Counted from the stretch's first letter, positions 10,271 to 22,097 are shown. The stretch is 64,000 nt of DNA from Cotesia glomerata (GCF_020080835.1 NC_058165.1:14133961-14197960), one strand, 5' to 3'. Translations and numbers: made by a program. Notes: a model not told the origin generated them from the sequence alone.

Positions 10271-11688
10271 CCCTGGCGGATTCGTGGTCACGGTAAAATG
10301 ATCGTGAAACGACGGTGAATGTACCATAAATTCACAGTGTCGACAAATGATCGTCGAATGACCGTCAGTTGACTATCGAACGGCCGTCATTTGACAGTGA
10401 ACGACGAGTATCATTGTGAAAGTTTTTCTCTGTTACTTTATGATTTTTATTCTGTATAGTTATCATACTTCACTATTCGAAAAACCAAATTTTTACTTGA
10501 CTTCTCCGATTTTTTACCTGAGTAAAAATCGTAGATCATCGATCGATCGTCTGTCATTTGACAGTCATTCGAAAACATATAAATTGTCAAAAAACCGTAA
10601 CTCGGTGGTAGATGCACAGTAGTCTGTGAGTGAAACGACCGTGAAACGAGCGTATAATGTCGGTAAGTCAGGAATTTTTTACTAGTTAACAATGAAAAAG
10701 TGCTGATTATATTTTTTTTTTATTTCATTAAAAATACTCAAAGTGTATAAAAAGATAGGTAAATGAGAAATTTTCAGTAACTAATCGGGATGAAAAATTA
10801 AAAAAAAATATTAAATTATTGTAATTTTGTTTATTTCAAAGTAAAATTATAAAAAATTAATCAGATTACAGGCAATCAACAGAGATCCATCATTTCAATA
10901 CTTTTCAGAAGAGTTTATGGCTTACAAGTGTTGAATTTTTTTTATAGTCTTAAATTAGAAACTATAATACCTTTTGATTATGAAAAATATAATAATCAAT
11001 ATTGGTTTTTTTTTTCTTTTAGAGACGAAAACTTTAATTTCAAAATTACGGAAAAATTGTTTGTTATCAAGAAAAATTATTATGAGATATTTTTTTTTAA
11101 CAATTCAATTTTTAGCAATTTCTTTTCCAGATCTTTTTTTATACAGTTAATAATTTCACCATAATTTCGAAATTAAGAATTTCGTAATCATCAAAAATTT
11201 GAATCATTTATTACGATTATTATTTTGAAGTCATGGAAAAAATATAACTTTATTTAAGCTATTTTTATCTGTGCAATGAAAAAAAAAATGACTTGGTTTT
11301 GACACCTTATGATGTGACTGAATCAAATGTTTCGTGCAGTGTCTTAGATAGCCTAGCTGGTAGAGTCTTGGGCGCGCGACCAGATGAATCGAGTTCGAGT
11401 CTCGGTCTAGACTTTCCGCAATATTTTTTTTTATTTTATTGTCCGTGATAGTAGCGTAAAATCACCGTATTTGGACAGTATATTGAGCGTACAGTGTCGG
11501 TCATAACGTCGTAGATTCACTTGTGTATGCACCGTAAATATTCAATAAATTTATAGTAGATATCGTTCACAACGGTATCCGATGTTGACTGACAGATCGC
11601 TCGGTAAGAACGAACTTTATACGGTGAAACGACCGTGAAACAACCGTCATTCGACCGTGCTTTCACCGTGTCGCCGAAACCGCCAGGG
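10271..11688. mobile_element. TIR element with ACGGTC-type motif arrays (non-autonomous)
   Basis: It starts CCCTGGCGG and ends CCGCCAGGG, exact inverse complements, with similarity continuing inward for some 60 bp (CACGGTAAA/TTTCACCGTG). Both arms carry clusters of short motifs such as GACCGTGAAACG and CCGTCATTTGACAG. AG lies on both sides (10269-10270 and 11689-11690), possibly a 2-bp duplication. Removing it restores the LINE ORF1 region relative to copy 3. The AT-rich interior has no transposase. A tRNA-like module lies at 11341-11413. I cannot place it in a named superfamily. Confidence 0.75.
11341..11413 (+). repeat. tRNA-like Pol III-type module inside the TIR element
   Basis: An A-box-like TAGCCTAGCTGG is followed about 35 nt later by a B-box-like AGTTCGAGTCT. 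The T arm CGAG-TTCGAGT-CTCG pairs perfectly, the TGG/CCA anticodon stem is short, and the acceptor ends pair only partly (GTCT/AGAC). A T-run terminator follows from 11424. The mispaired acceptor argues against a functional tRNA gene; a tRNA-derived promoter is more likely. Confidence 0.55.
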
Positions 11689-11690
11689 AG

Positions 11691-14600
11691 TGCACATTTA
11701 GCTGGATTTTTACAATCAGCAATTTTGTGTCCTTCTTTTCCGCACCTTATGCAGTGCTTAGACCGGTCGACTTCGCTTTTGCACTGAGATCCGAAGTGCC
11801 CAAAGTGCCAGCATTTGAAGCATTGTATGGGTCTCTTCGTTGCTCTCATTCGGCAATTGACCCAGCCGATCCTTATTTTGCAGTTTCCCTCCAGTAACAT
11901 TTGTGCTGCAGCTGCTGGTAGTAACACTGCGGTTATCTGCGTACCCCTAAAGACTTTACGGATTTTGATTGCCTCTAGTGGAATGTCACATTTTCTCCAG
12001 CTTCCCTCTTTAGAGCGGTCTGAATATGCTCTTTCGTCGTGTCGTCATCGACATCTCGGATCTCGGTGGTCTCCTGTGGTCCTTTGCAGATCACTTTGGC
12101 CTCCTCCTTAAGGATGTCTGCGATCGTCTTTTGGAGGGCTTGGCCTTTGTCAGTGCTCTTCCTCGAAATCGTAATCAACAAGTCGCCACTTCTGGTCTTG
12201 TTGATCTTATCTACCGTTGAACGAACCTGCTCATCTGGGACGTTGTAACAGGGTTATTTACCCTGCATCGGTAAAACCGATCACGCATGATAATTATTCG
12301 ACGCAGCACTGGCGCGTCTCGGTCTTCGGGACCCATTAGCGTTAAATGGGGGTAAGTCTGAGGTTTATTGGCTGATCGCGTAGCTGCGGTGAGTTAGAAG
12401 TGGTGCAGTGCTCAGTTCAACAACATCAGCAGCCAAAAAGTCCAAGAAGGAAGCCAGTTTTGAACAAATAGTTTCCTCAGCACAAATTTAACCAGGTATT
12501 GAGACTTTCACATTTTTGATGAGCCAAAGGGGTCGTATACCCGGCTCATCAATTTTACTACTTCTCATTATTAATTAAATTTTGATAATTCAATTGTTTA
12601 TAATAATTTGCTTAATAATAATTAATTATTTTAATTGATTTGATTCGTTAGCATTGTAAGCATTCCTCTTGGGGGATTTTATACCCGAGGAATGTTCTAG
12701 ACCTCTTGGGTTTAGGAGTCGTGAGAAATTAAATTATTGATTCGGCCGGTTAATAATTATTAACATCCTAGATTGGCTTAAATAAATTCATTTTCATTAA
12801 TAAAATATTAATTAATTTCTGAACACCGAGAAAATTCCAATCGGCAGCTCACGATAGGGCAAGCGCCGCTCGTATACCCGAGGTCAAAGCTTGCTACGCA
12901 GTTACGTACACCGGCGTCTATTTTGAGCGCGCTAATTCCTTTGTGAATTATACTACGCAGTAAATTGTAAAATTAACAACTGGACCATTATTATAAATTA
13001 TAACAATTGAATTATCATTTATTTATCATTATTTATTGATTTATATTGTTGTTTATTGGGAATTTATTTTATTTATTGGAAATTATTTATTGAGAAATTG
13101 CGACGTAATTCCAGATTGAAATACCCGTGGATAATTTTTCGGAATTTAATTTTACATTGAGGTAATTTATAATTGTTCATTAATTATCTAGTCCAAAATT
13201 CCACGCGGTTAATTATTATATTGAAATTAAGGCCTGGGAAATATAATAAATAATTTTAATTTCATCATCTTGGGAAAATTCCTTCGAAATTAATTTAACA
13301 AAACGTGGACATTAATTCCGGGAATTTATAATTAGTGAAATTTAATTGATGAAATTTTATGATAATATTTTATATAATTAAGAATTAATAATTAAATTTC
13401 GAGTAAAAATTGCAACAAAATGTCCGTCGAATGTTCCGGAATTTTCTTTGTGTTGAGTATTAAACTCGTGGTAATTTTGGAAGAAGTTTAGGCGTCGATT
13501 TTAATCCTGAGTTCTTGAGAATTTTATTTTATTAATTGTGGAAATAATTCATAATTTTATTTGCGAGCTAATGACTGAAAAATTTTAGTAAAAATTAATG
13601 TTGAAATTTTTTGAGTTTAATTTTATAAGTCAAAAATAAAAGTTAAGTAGAGCCAGTGTGTGTGTGTGTGTGTGTATGTGTGTGAGCGGGTTATGTGTGT
13701 GATCGTGCGGGATATATGTTTTAGAGTGTGTACATTCTCTACTTGTTGATGTTTTGCCGAGTAGAGTAGTTCGTATAGTCTAAGAGCGTGAGGGTCCGGT
13801 GGACAGCGCGACGTAGCTAGAAACTGCAGTAAAGCGCTCCTTATGAGGGTACTGTAGGATTAAGAATTTTTGTTAGTTATAAGGAATTTACACATCGCCC
13901 TCGTATACGATAGCTTCTGTACGAGGTGCTTTGCTGGCTACTTAGGTTAAGTTGAGGCGTCGGTTTTAGCCCGGAATCCTCGGTAGTAATAAGTCATAGT
14001 GTTAAGTTAGTCTTAAGTGAGTCAGTGTACGTGCGAGTGAACATGTTGTTATTTTATATTGTTGTTAATAAATTTTTTGGTACCGTTGTTAAATAAAAAT
14101 TTATTCATTTCAGATCACCTTCCTCCACTCTCTCTCCCTGTAGATAAGATCAGCTATGGTTCCGGATCCGGGAACCGCGATTAAAAATCCCGGTGGCGCC
14201 CTTTTATTAACTAATTTAGATTCATTTGTTAGTTTTATTATTTCAATTAATTTAATTTAAGGGGCCAATTGAGCGGAATAATCACCCGTTACAACGTACC
14301 GCTTTATGCGACGCAGAATCTCGGCATACTTTGTTTTCTTGGCCGGGCGGATGATCAGTGCGTCGGGTCTGATCCATTTGCGTGGTTTTTTCCGCTTAGG
14401 CCCTGGCCTGGGCTACTTTGGCGGCTGCTTTGAGAGTTGCTCTCTAGCTAGCTTCCTCTTCTCCTTCTTAGACTGTACTTTTTCCCAATCAGTCGCCTTC
14501 TTAGGTTCGTCGCCCTGCCCTGCCAGTCGTTGGGGAGGGCTTTTTTCAAGTCCTTCTTCTATGTGACTTTGTCGGTTGGCTCTGGCGAATTTCGGTCCTT

Positions 14601-14954
14601 TCTCTTTCCAAGCCTTGTGTCAGTTTCACCCTTGTCCTCAGCAGCAGATTCGCCGTCACCGTCGGCTCCAGTGTCCATTGCTTCTTCCGTCTCAACTTCA
14701 GTTTGAATGCGTCGTCGTGATGACTGCCATTCCTCGTCCAGTTTCTTGAATCTTCCAAGAACATTGACTACACCGGTTGTCTTTATCTCCATGTGGATAT
14801 TGACCTTTGTTTGGACAAACTCTTGCAGCTCAATGGTCAGCTTTTAAAGGCGCTTCAGCGCTTGCGTTCGCTTAATTTCAGCACTTGCTTCAATCGCTGC
14901 TTGTTGGGCATGAAGCCCGTTTCCACTCTTGTTTGTTTCCTGTAAATTACTCAT
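11691..14954 (-). pseudogene. LINE copy 1 ORF1 (gag-like), split by a solo LTR
   Basis: ORF1 of R1-clade LINEs makes the RNA-binding particle protein. The N-terminal part runs from ATG at 14954 (MSNLQETNKSGNGLHAQQ) to 14298. The C-terminal part is 12243-11691, ending near the zinc knuckles (CFKCWHFGHFGSQC, then CIRCGKEGHKIADC). A 2,050-bp solo LTR separates them and the TIR element at 10271-11688 cuts the C-terminus. Stops also occur in the N-terminal part. The protein is clearly diverged from copies 2 and 3, so this copy represents another subfamily. Confidence 0.8.
12244..14293 (+). mobile_element. 2,050-bp solo LTR nested in LINE ORF1
   Basis: It starts TGTAACAGGG and ends CCCGTTACA, a TG...CA element with inverted termini. 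ACGT occurs on both sides (12240-12243 and 14294-14297), a 4-bp target-site duplication. Joining the flanks restores the ORF1 sequence seen in copy 3. The interior is very AT-rich with a GT-rich tract near 13657-13700. A TGGCGCCC-like string at about 14195 lies inside the LTR and is not a primer-binding site here. The unusual length resembles the ~2.2-kb LTRs of the Gypsy element at 39-50 kb, but I do not see clear sequence identity. Confidence 0.8.
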
Positions 14955-15484
14955 ACTTTTTTGATTTACCAGCGCATCGTACGGAGTGGAGTGGGTTGTC
15001 ATAACTAGGAACGGGTGTACCCTCGGAGATAGTACTCCTACCCCAGTTCCCTGAGGCCTAGCCGACACTTAGCCAGTCCCGGAATACACGGACGGACTAG
15101 ATTCGCTCGGGGCGGTGAAGATTCCGATCTCTAATATTCACTGCGTACTTCCTAATCAAGGCCCGAAGTGTCAGGCTCCTGATCCGCTACTGCAACTTAC
15201 ACCTTGGCAGAGCAAGCTCACATCAGCCGTAGCCTGCATCATCGGAAATAATCGACACGGGTTCCGGACACTCCCAGTGAGTTACAGCAGGGAACAATCG
15301 TCTTGCCAGGTCAGTTAGTGTGATCAACCCATTAAAGGGGGAGTTTTGTCCACGGGAGCGTACTTTATTTGGCTCCTACCCTCTGTACCTCATCAACTAA
15401 GAGACCTAGTGTCATCCAAGGACAGCGAGCGTTCTCCCATCCGCTACGGTGAGACGCGCCTGGTAGCATTTTCTCCTCTGCCGC

Positions 15485-15486
<2 letters not shown>

Positions 15487-15516
<30 letters not shown>
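15487..15516. repeat. (GT)15 microsatellite between two LINE copies
   Basis: A pure GT tract separates the 5' end of LINE copy 1 from the 3' end of the truncated copy 1b. On the LINE strand it reads (AC)n. Confidence 0.95.
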
Positions 15517-15519
<3 letters not shown>

Positions 15520-16061
15520 TTTTTCTTTTGTAGGGGGGGGAATCCTTTTTACGGATTCTAGGCATAGCTGTTTGGCCTGGATATGTGGCGACTCGACGCA
15601 GCGTCCTACTAACTCGACACTAACGCCCCTACTCACTAAACCCTAAACCCCTTTTCCTTCTTTCCTCTAATCCCTCATGGAAACCGCCGTCAGGCATTAC
15701 TTCGTGAAGGGAGGATCTAGCTACTGCTCTTCCTTCTGGTGGCTAAGGTGTTAACTATCTTCCTTCTATCTTCTGCTATTTGCTCTTTTTCTTTCGGTGG
15801 AACGCAAGTCTTTAAGGACTTCTGTTGCAAACGTGTTGGTAGCGTTCCAGGCAGCTTCTGATGACAACATTGCTTCTACTAGTGAATCTGGTTGCATTCT
15901 CTGGTTCAGGATCCTCTCCAGTTCTTCACGCTGTGGATCGAAACGAGGACATACAAAGAAGACGTGCTCCGCGTCTTCAGCAGCTCCTGGGCAGGACGGG
16001 CACTCCGAAGAGTCATCGTGCTTAAAGCGGTGTAGATACTCTCGAAAACACCCATGTCCCG

Positions 16062-16062
<1 letters not shown>
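15517..16062 (-). mobile_element. R1-clade LINE, copy 1b, 5'-truncated
   Basis: Only the 3' ~545 bp is present: A-tail (T-run at 15517), 3' UTR, and the last ~100 codons of ORF2 (from about 16062 to 15766), including the CPSCPGAAEDAEHVFFVC knuckle and the ending RANSRR. The coding piece is almost identical to the same region of copy 3. The truncation point abuts (TG)n directly. Head-to-tail arrangement with copy 1 across the shared (GT)n suggests repeated insertion into one microsatellite. Confidence 0.85.
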
Positions 16063-16115
<53 letters not shown>

Positions 16116-16118
16116 GTG
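16063..16118. repeat. (TG)n microsatellite, left end of palindromic repeat
   Basis: A near-pure TG tract with one interruption. It separates the truncated LINE copy from the palindromic repeat starting ACTCGCTTATAACTTTTGAAC. Confidence 0.95.
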
Positions 16119-16943
16119 ACTCGCTTATAACTTTTGAACAACTAAACCGATCGGAACCTACCAAACGGCGTTCTAAAGAGTCCCCTCAAACTTAGATTTC
16201 CTGTGAATTTGAACCGATTCAAACCAGTAAATTTTGAGAAATCTCAAAATAACTACAAAAAAATTTTTTTGAAATATGGTTTTTTTGGATTTACTTTAAA
16301 ATGGCTCTACCGATCAATTCCAAAATCTAATCAGCTCTTAAGATCAAAAAACCACGTCGATCACCGTAAGACCGGTCGAAATGGGTTGATTCGTTCGTGA
16401 GTTATCGTTTTCGAAAGAAAACCGAAAAAAGTGTTTTTTCGGAACTACTTTGAAATTCCTGGCTCGATCGATTGAAACTTGAAGATTTTTTATGGAACTT
16501 TAAAAACTTTTGAATGAATAAACCGATTTTTTCGCAGTTTACGGCATTCAACGCAGTTTTTTGAGTTATTTGAAAAATTTTCAGCGCAACCTGGTCAGAC
16601 TTAAAATTTCACAGTAATTCTGAAAAAAACATTTTTTACAATTTTTTTCGACAACGATATCTCTCGAGCGAATCAACCGATTTTCACCTGGCTGGTAGCA
16701 ATCGACGTAGTTTTTTGAGGTTAAGCGCTGAATAGTTTTTAGAATCGATCGGTTCAGCCGTTTAAAAGATAATTAAAAAAAACAAATTTTTGGAATCTTT
16801 ATTTTTGAGATTTCTCAAAATTCATAGACTCAAATTTTGTAAACTAGTATCAGAATTCTAAGGACAAAGGAACTCTTTGGAACGCTGCTTATTTCAATCG
16901 AATCAGATAATCCGTTCAAAAGTTATGAGAGATTTATATATAT
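16119..16943. repeat. Palindromic MITE-like repeat, copy A
   Basis: The left end reads CTTATAACTTTTGAAC and the right end GTTCAAAAGTTATGAG, inverse complements. Both ends run into TG/AC tracts. The interior holds recurring AACCGATTTTCACC- and ATCGACGTAGTTTTTT-type segments in both directions. Related copies lie at 22116-22775, 37475-37930 and 50833-51082. No ORF is credible. It appears to be a non-coding dispersed family whose microsatellite ends receive LINE insertions. Confidence 0.65.
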
Positions 16944-16956
16944 ACACACACACACA

Positions 16957-17005
<49 letters not shown>
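16944..17005. repeat. (AC)n microsatellite at the 5' end of LINE copy 2
   Basis: An AC tract with one CAGACA interruption, directly abutting the LINE 5' end TTGGGGCAGAGG. Confidence 0.95.
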
Positions 17006-17008
<3 letters not shown>

Positions 17009-17507
17009 GGGCAGAGGAGAAACTGCTACCAGGGGCGTCTCCTCGTAGCAGATGGGAGAACGCTCGCTGTACCTGGTACAGAGGGTAGGAGCCAAATAAA
17101 ATACGTTCCCGTGGACAAAACTCCCCTTTAATGGGTTGGTCACACTAACTGACCTAACAAGCCGATCGTTCCCTGCTGTGACCCACTGGAAGTGACCGGA
17201 ACCTCGTGTCGTAGTTTCCGACGATGCAGGCCACGGCTGATGTGAGCTTGCTCTGCCGAGGTGTAAGTTGCAGCAGTAGATCAGGAGCCAGCCACTTCGG
17301 GCCTTGATCAGGAAGTACGCAGTGAGTGTTAGAGATCGGAATCTTCACCGCTCCGAGCGAGTCTAGTCCGTCCGTGTATTCCGGGACTGGCTAAGTGTCG
17401 GCTAGGCCTCAGGGGACTGGGGTAGGAGTACTATCTCCGAGGGTACACCCGTTCCTAGTTATGACAACCAGCTCCACTCCGTACGATGCGCTGGTGGATT
17501 TAAAAGT

Positions 17508-18866
17508 ATGAGTAAAATTCAGGAAAACAACAATAGTGAAAACGGTCTTCATGCCCAACAAGCAGCGATTGAAGCAAGCGCTGAAATGAAGCGGTCGCAA
17601 GCGTTGGAACGCCTTGAAAAGCTAACCAGTGAGCTAAATGACCTCGTCTAACCTAAGGTCAATATCCACAAGGAGATTAAGACCAAGACGACCAGCGTAG
17701 CCAATGCCCTCCAGAGATTCAAGAAACTTGATGAAGAATGGCGTTTAACAGTACGACGCACTTCTCGCACTACACCTGAGAGAAGCATCCAAGCAACTGT
17801 CGTGAATGAAGAAGCAATGGACACTGGAGCCGAAGGTGACGGTTAATTAGTCGCGGAAGACAGAAGCAGAACTAGCAGCAAGTCAACTAAGAGAAAAGAT
17901 CTATCTTCTCCCGACTCAACGATCAGCCAAGTTGTGAAGAAAAAGGACCTGAAACCAAGCCCTCCGAAAAACACGGCAGTGCAGAACGCCGGAAAAAAAG
18001 AGGTGACTGAATGGCAGAAGGTCCAATCCAAGAAGGAGAAGAAGGAGCAAGCGAGAGAGCGGTTACCAAAACAACCGGTGAACAAATCTCGGCCGGAGCC
18101 TAAGCGGAAAAAACCGCGAAAATTCACCAAACCAGATGCCTTAATTATTCGACCCGTTGAGAAGGCAAAATATGCCGAGATACTGCGTCGGATTAAAAAA
18201 GATGTCCCACCAGATCAGACCCGTGACGTCGTTGACAAGGTTCAAAAGACGAATTATGGGAATATGCTCATTACGCTTTCCAGAAAGACCGCAGACAAAG
18301 GACAAGCTTTGCTGAAGACCATCAAGAGCATCCTTAAAAAAGAAGCGCAAGTCATCTGTAAAGGCCCAGAGGAACAGCTTGAAATCCGGGACATTGACGA
18401 CGAAACAACTAAAGACGATGTCCGGAAGGCCTTACAAGAGGCAGCTGGAAATGACTACGAAATACCTGAAGATGTCATTAAAATTCGACCGGCCTACAGA
18501 GGTACTCAAACTGCTTCGGTACGATTGCCAGCAGCAATAGTGCAGAAGATACTCGGAAAGACAGGCAAAATAAGGATTGGCTGGGTAAATTGCCGTGTCA
18601 GAGCAGTTAAGACATCACTACGATGCTATAAGTGCTGGCACTTTGGGCACTTTGGGCACACTACTGCCCAATGTAAAAGCGAAGTCGACCGATCTGGGCT
18701 TTGCATCAAATGTGAGCAAACAGGTCATCAAGCTGCTCAATGCCCAAATAAAGTGAAATGTGCATTATGTGCGGAAAAACCTGGCTCTCAGGACACTGCT
18801 CACTGGTCTGGTTCTGGCCGATGCCCAGTCTTCTAAGAAGCACTCCAGAAGCTGACAAATAAATGA
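17508..18866 (+). pseudogene. LINE copy 2 ORF1 (gag-like, zinc knuckles)
   Basis: The frame follows the intact ORF1 of copy 3. A charged N-terminal half is followed by a central domain and C-terminal CCHC knuckles that would bind element RNA. In-frame stops lie at 17649-17651, 17844-17846 and 18834-18836; at the last, the sister copy has CAA. A 9-bp duplication in the first knuckle (HFGHFGHTTAQC instead of HFGHTTAQC) changes the zinc-ligand spacing. ORF2 starts just downstream at 18869. The long open part (about 17934-18836) may look like a gene but is only a fragment. Confidence 0.85.
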
Positions 18867-18868
18867 AC

Positions 18869-21838
18869 ATGAGGATACTGCAGCTTAACATCAATCACTG
18901 CGAAGCTGCGCATGACCTGCTTATGCAGACAGTACGGGAATTGAAGCTCGACGTTGTACTTTTATCGGAGCCATATAAACATTTAGCTGGACAACCTTGG
19001 GAGACGGATATCACCACGAAAGCTGTGATCTGGGCTTGTGGTAAGCTCCCTTTCCAGAGTGTAGCTACCAATGGCAGCGCTAGCTTTGTAGCAGCATCAG
19101 TAGATGGCATCCGTTTTTACAGCTGCTACGCACCACCTAGCCTTTCAATTGCTGAGTTTACTGACTTCTTGGATCGACTTGACCGAGGACGCGAAGCAAC
19201 ATCATCCAGTGGCGATAGCCGGGGACTTTAACGCCTGGGCAGTGGACTGGGGCAGTAAGCAGACTAATGCACGAGGAAGAGAGCTGCTAGAAGCTCTTTC
19301 TACACTAGATGTAGTCTTGCTCAACAGTGGTGACACGCCGACCTACACCAAAGGTGACGCAAGCTCGATTGTAGACGTCACTTTTGTCAGTACCAGCCTT
19401 GCTAAAGGTAACACTAACTGGAAGGGACTGGACATCTACACTGCCAGTGACCATCATGCGATACTCTGGGAAACGTCAAAGGACCAGAACCTCAGGGGGC
19501 CTATCAAGCAATTTAACACCGTCGGTTGGAAGGTGAAATCTCTTGACCCAGAAGTATTGCTAACAACCCTCGATAGTGATCCGATAGAGACTGGGTGTGC
19601 AGAAGAACATACTAAGGCCCTGATGATGCGAGTAACACAAGCTTGTGATGCCAGTATGCCTCGCAAACGTGTTATGAATTCAAGACCTGCGGTACACTGG
19701 TGGAATGATCATATCAGCAACCTCCGTAAAGAGTGTCATCGAAAGACAAGAATATCTCAGCGTGGCTATCAACGACCTAACTCTGCAGTGCTGATCGCAG
19801 AGTACAAAAAAGCTCGTCGTGAACTTAATAAGGCCATAAAAGAGAGCAAAGGAAGATGCTGGAAAGAGCTCATATACGAGGTCGACAAAGACGTGTGGGG
19901 TCGGCCGTATAAGGTGGTCATGACGCACCTGAAGAAACAACAAATGCCGTCACCTACGTGTCCCCAACTCCTTCAGAAAATCGTCACTGCGCTGTTTCCA
20001 CAGCAACACAGTCTCAATTATCAGTCAACGCAAGATGAACTGGACGACATTCCACCTGTCACTGAAGAAGAATTGTTGGAGGCCTGTAATCGGGTAGGAC
20101 ATAATAAAACGCCGGGATTGGACGGAATTCCTAATATAACCTTGAAAACTATCATAAAGGCAGCACCAACATTATTTTTAGACGCTTACAACGCATGCCT
20201 CAAGGAGAGGACTTTTCCTCGTAAGTGGAAACAGCAACGGTTAGTACTTTTACCTAAAGGAAAGAAACCGCCAGAAGAACCGTCATCCTACCGACCACTC
20301 TGCATGCATGATACGGCGGGTAAGATATTTGAGCGTATCATCCATCAGCGAATAGATGCAGTAGTCGACCCACTCTTGACAGACAACCAGTATGGATTCC
20401 GGAAAGGACGATCAACACTGGACGCGATCAACCTGGTTGTTAATACGGCCAAAGAGGCAATCGCAGGAACTAGATGGAAGGGTGGAACGAAGAAGTACTG
20501 CCTGGTGGCTGCCTTGGACATCAAAAATGCTTTCAATTCCGCTAATTGGGACTGCATCATGCAAGCTCTCGACGAGAAGAACGTGCCAACATATCTTCGC
20601 AGACTAGTGATTAGCTATTTTACAGATAGAGTGCTGAAATACGATACAAAGAATGGTCCGAAAGAGTATGATATAACCGGTGGTGTGCCACAGGGCTCTG
20701 TTCTTGGTCCACTTCTGTGGAATATCATGTATGACGGGCTCCTGAGACTGAAGCTTCCAAGATGTGTCAAACTGGTAGCGTATGCGGATAATGTTGCCGC
20801 AGTGATTGTCGCCAAACACCTCGATGAGATTCAACATCTGTTTGACATCACTTTTGAGAAGATCAACCAGTGGATGGATACAGTGAACCTACAACTGGCC
20901 AAGCAGAAGACCGAAGCAGTGCTTATTACCAGCCGAAAAGAAGTTGAAACAATTAAGCTAAAAGTCGGTGACCGAGAAATCACATCACAACCTCATATAC
21001 GATATCTGGGAGTGATGCTTGATGCCCGACTCAACTTCAAACAGCAAGTGGAACACGTCTGTACGAAAGCGTCAGTAGTGAGAGCTAGTCTCGCACGATT
21101 GATGCCGAATGTCGGAGGCCCAAAACAGAGCAGGAGGCTACTATTGTCGTCAGTAGTCACATTGGCGCTCACCTACGGAATATTCATTTGGGCTGACGCA
21201 CTAGAGGTGCAAGATTCATGGAGAAAAGCTGGACCAATTTATCGTATGAGTGCCCTACGAGTTGCAAGCGCCTTTCGAACAATATCAGAGGAAGCAGTGT
21301 GTGTCATTTCCGGAACTTTGCCGCTCAGAGTCCTAGCTGAGGAAAGATGGAACGAAAGAGGACAACCACACAAAGTGCCGAGGAACTCAGAGCTGAAGAA
21401 CGGCAGAACAGCATCGCACGATGGCAATCGCAGTGGGACTCCGCGACAACAGGGAGATGGACACATTGTCTCATACCGAAGATCGACGTTTGGCTAAACC
21501 GAAGTCATGGCGAGGTCAATTACTATCTGACGCAGTTTTTGTCAGGACATCGATGTTTTCGGACGTATCTTCACCGCTTCAAGCATGATGATTCACCGGA
21601 GTGCCCGTCCTGCCCAGGAATCAATGAAGACGTGGAGCACGTTTTCTTTGAGTGCCCACGATTTTACCCACAGCGAGATGAGCTGGAGATGATCCTAAAG
21701 AAGAAAATCCAACCAGAGACAATAGTAGAAGCAATGTTGTCATCAAGAGCCTCCTGGAACGCCATCAGCACATTTGCAACAGAAGTCCTTATAGACTTGC
21801 GTTCCATCGAAAGAAGAAGAGCAAATGATAACAATTAG
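18869..21838 (+). pseudogene. LINE copy 2 ORF2: endonuclease and RT with frameshifts and YADN
   Basis: The order is APE endonuclease (LQLNINHCEAAHDLL, LLSEPYKH, AGDFNAW, SDHHAI), RT (SSYRPLCMHDTAGKIFE, QYGFRKGRSTLDAI, AALDIKNAFNSANW, GGVPQGSVLGPLLWNIMYD), then a C-terminal CPSCPG...HVFFECPRF knuckle, ending at TAG 21836-21838. An extra T near 19178 shifts frame inside the endonuclease. A second shift occurs near 21345. The catalytic YADD reads YADN (codon 20790-20792), which should abolish polymerisation. Most of the protein is otherwise highly similar to copy 3. Confidence 0.9.
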
Positions 21839-22097
21839 AAGAAAGGTAAAATAACACCTTAGCTACCAGAAGAAAGAGCAGTAGCTAGACCCTCCCTTCA
21901 TGAAGTTATGCCTAACGGCGGTTTCCATGAGGGATTAGGGGAAAGAGGAAAAGGGGTTTAGGGTTTAGTGGGTAGGGGCGCTAGCGTTGAGTTTTAGTAT
22001 GACACTGCGTCGAGTCGCCACATATCCAGGCTAAACAACTATGCCCAGAATCCGTAAAAAGGATTCCCCCCCTTAAAAAAAAAAAAAAAAAAAAAAA

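Larger units (their letters stand above)
7107..15486 (-). mobile_element. R1-clade LINE, copy 1, full length with two nested insertions
   Basis: This minus-strand non-LTR retrotransposon has a 3' tail at 7107 (A-run on the element strand), a 3' UTR to about 7380, ORF2 to 10166, ORF1 in two pieces (11691-12243 and 14298-14954), and a 5' UTR to 15486 beside (GT)n. A TIR element (10271-11688) and a solo LTR (12244-14293) are nested inside. Aligning with the copies at 17-22 kb and 32-37 kb shows one contiguous element before these insertions. Its 5' side abuts (GT)n but its 3' side abuts the satellite, so the original target is not preserved on both sides. It has ORF2 lesions and an RT deletion, so it is non-autonomous now. 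Confidence 0.85.
17006..22097 (+). mobile_element. R1-clade LINE, copy 2, full length in (AC)n
   Basis: A complete 5,092-bp element: 5' UTR (17006-17507), ORF1, ORF2, 3' UTR and A-tail (22075-22097). (AC)n lies on both sides (16944-17005 and 22099-22115), which is the signature of insertion into the microsatellite. R1-clade families such as Waldo and Mino are known to target ACAY or (AC)n repeats, and this element fits that group by coding layout. The 3' UTR contains a GGGGTTTAGGGTTTAG stretch. ORF1 has three nonsense codons, and ORF2 has two frameshifts plus an altered catalytic motif, so this copy is inactive. Confidence 0.9.

Noticed and set aside
11341..11413. Functional tRNA gene
   Set aside because: Acceptor pairing is poor and it lies inside a mobile element; better read as a tRNA-derived module. 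The same holds for 28503 and 29208.
15346..15636. ORFs with His-Thr or Cys-Val runs next to GT/AC tracts
   Set aside because: They are translations of microsatellites fused to LINE UTRs; the same applies at 16877-17143, 31586-31822 and 36643-36928.
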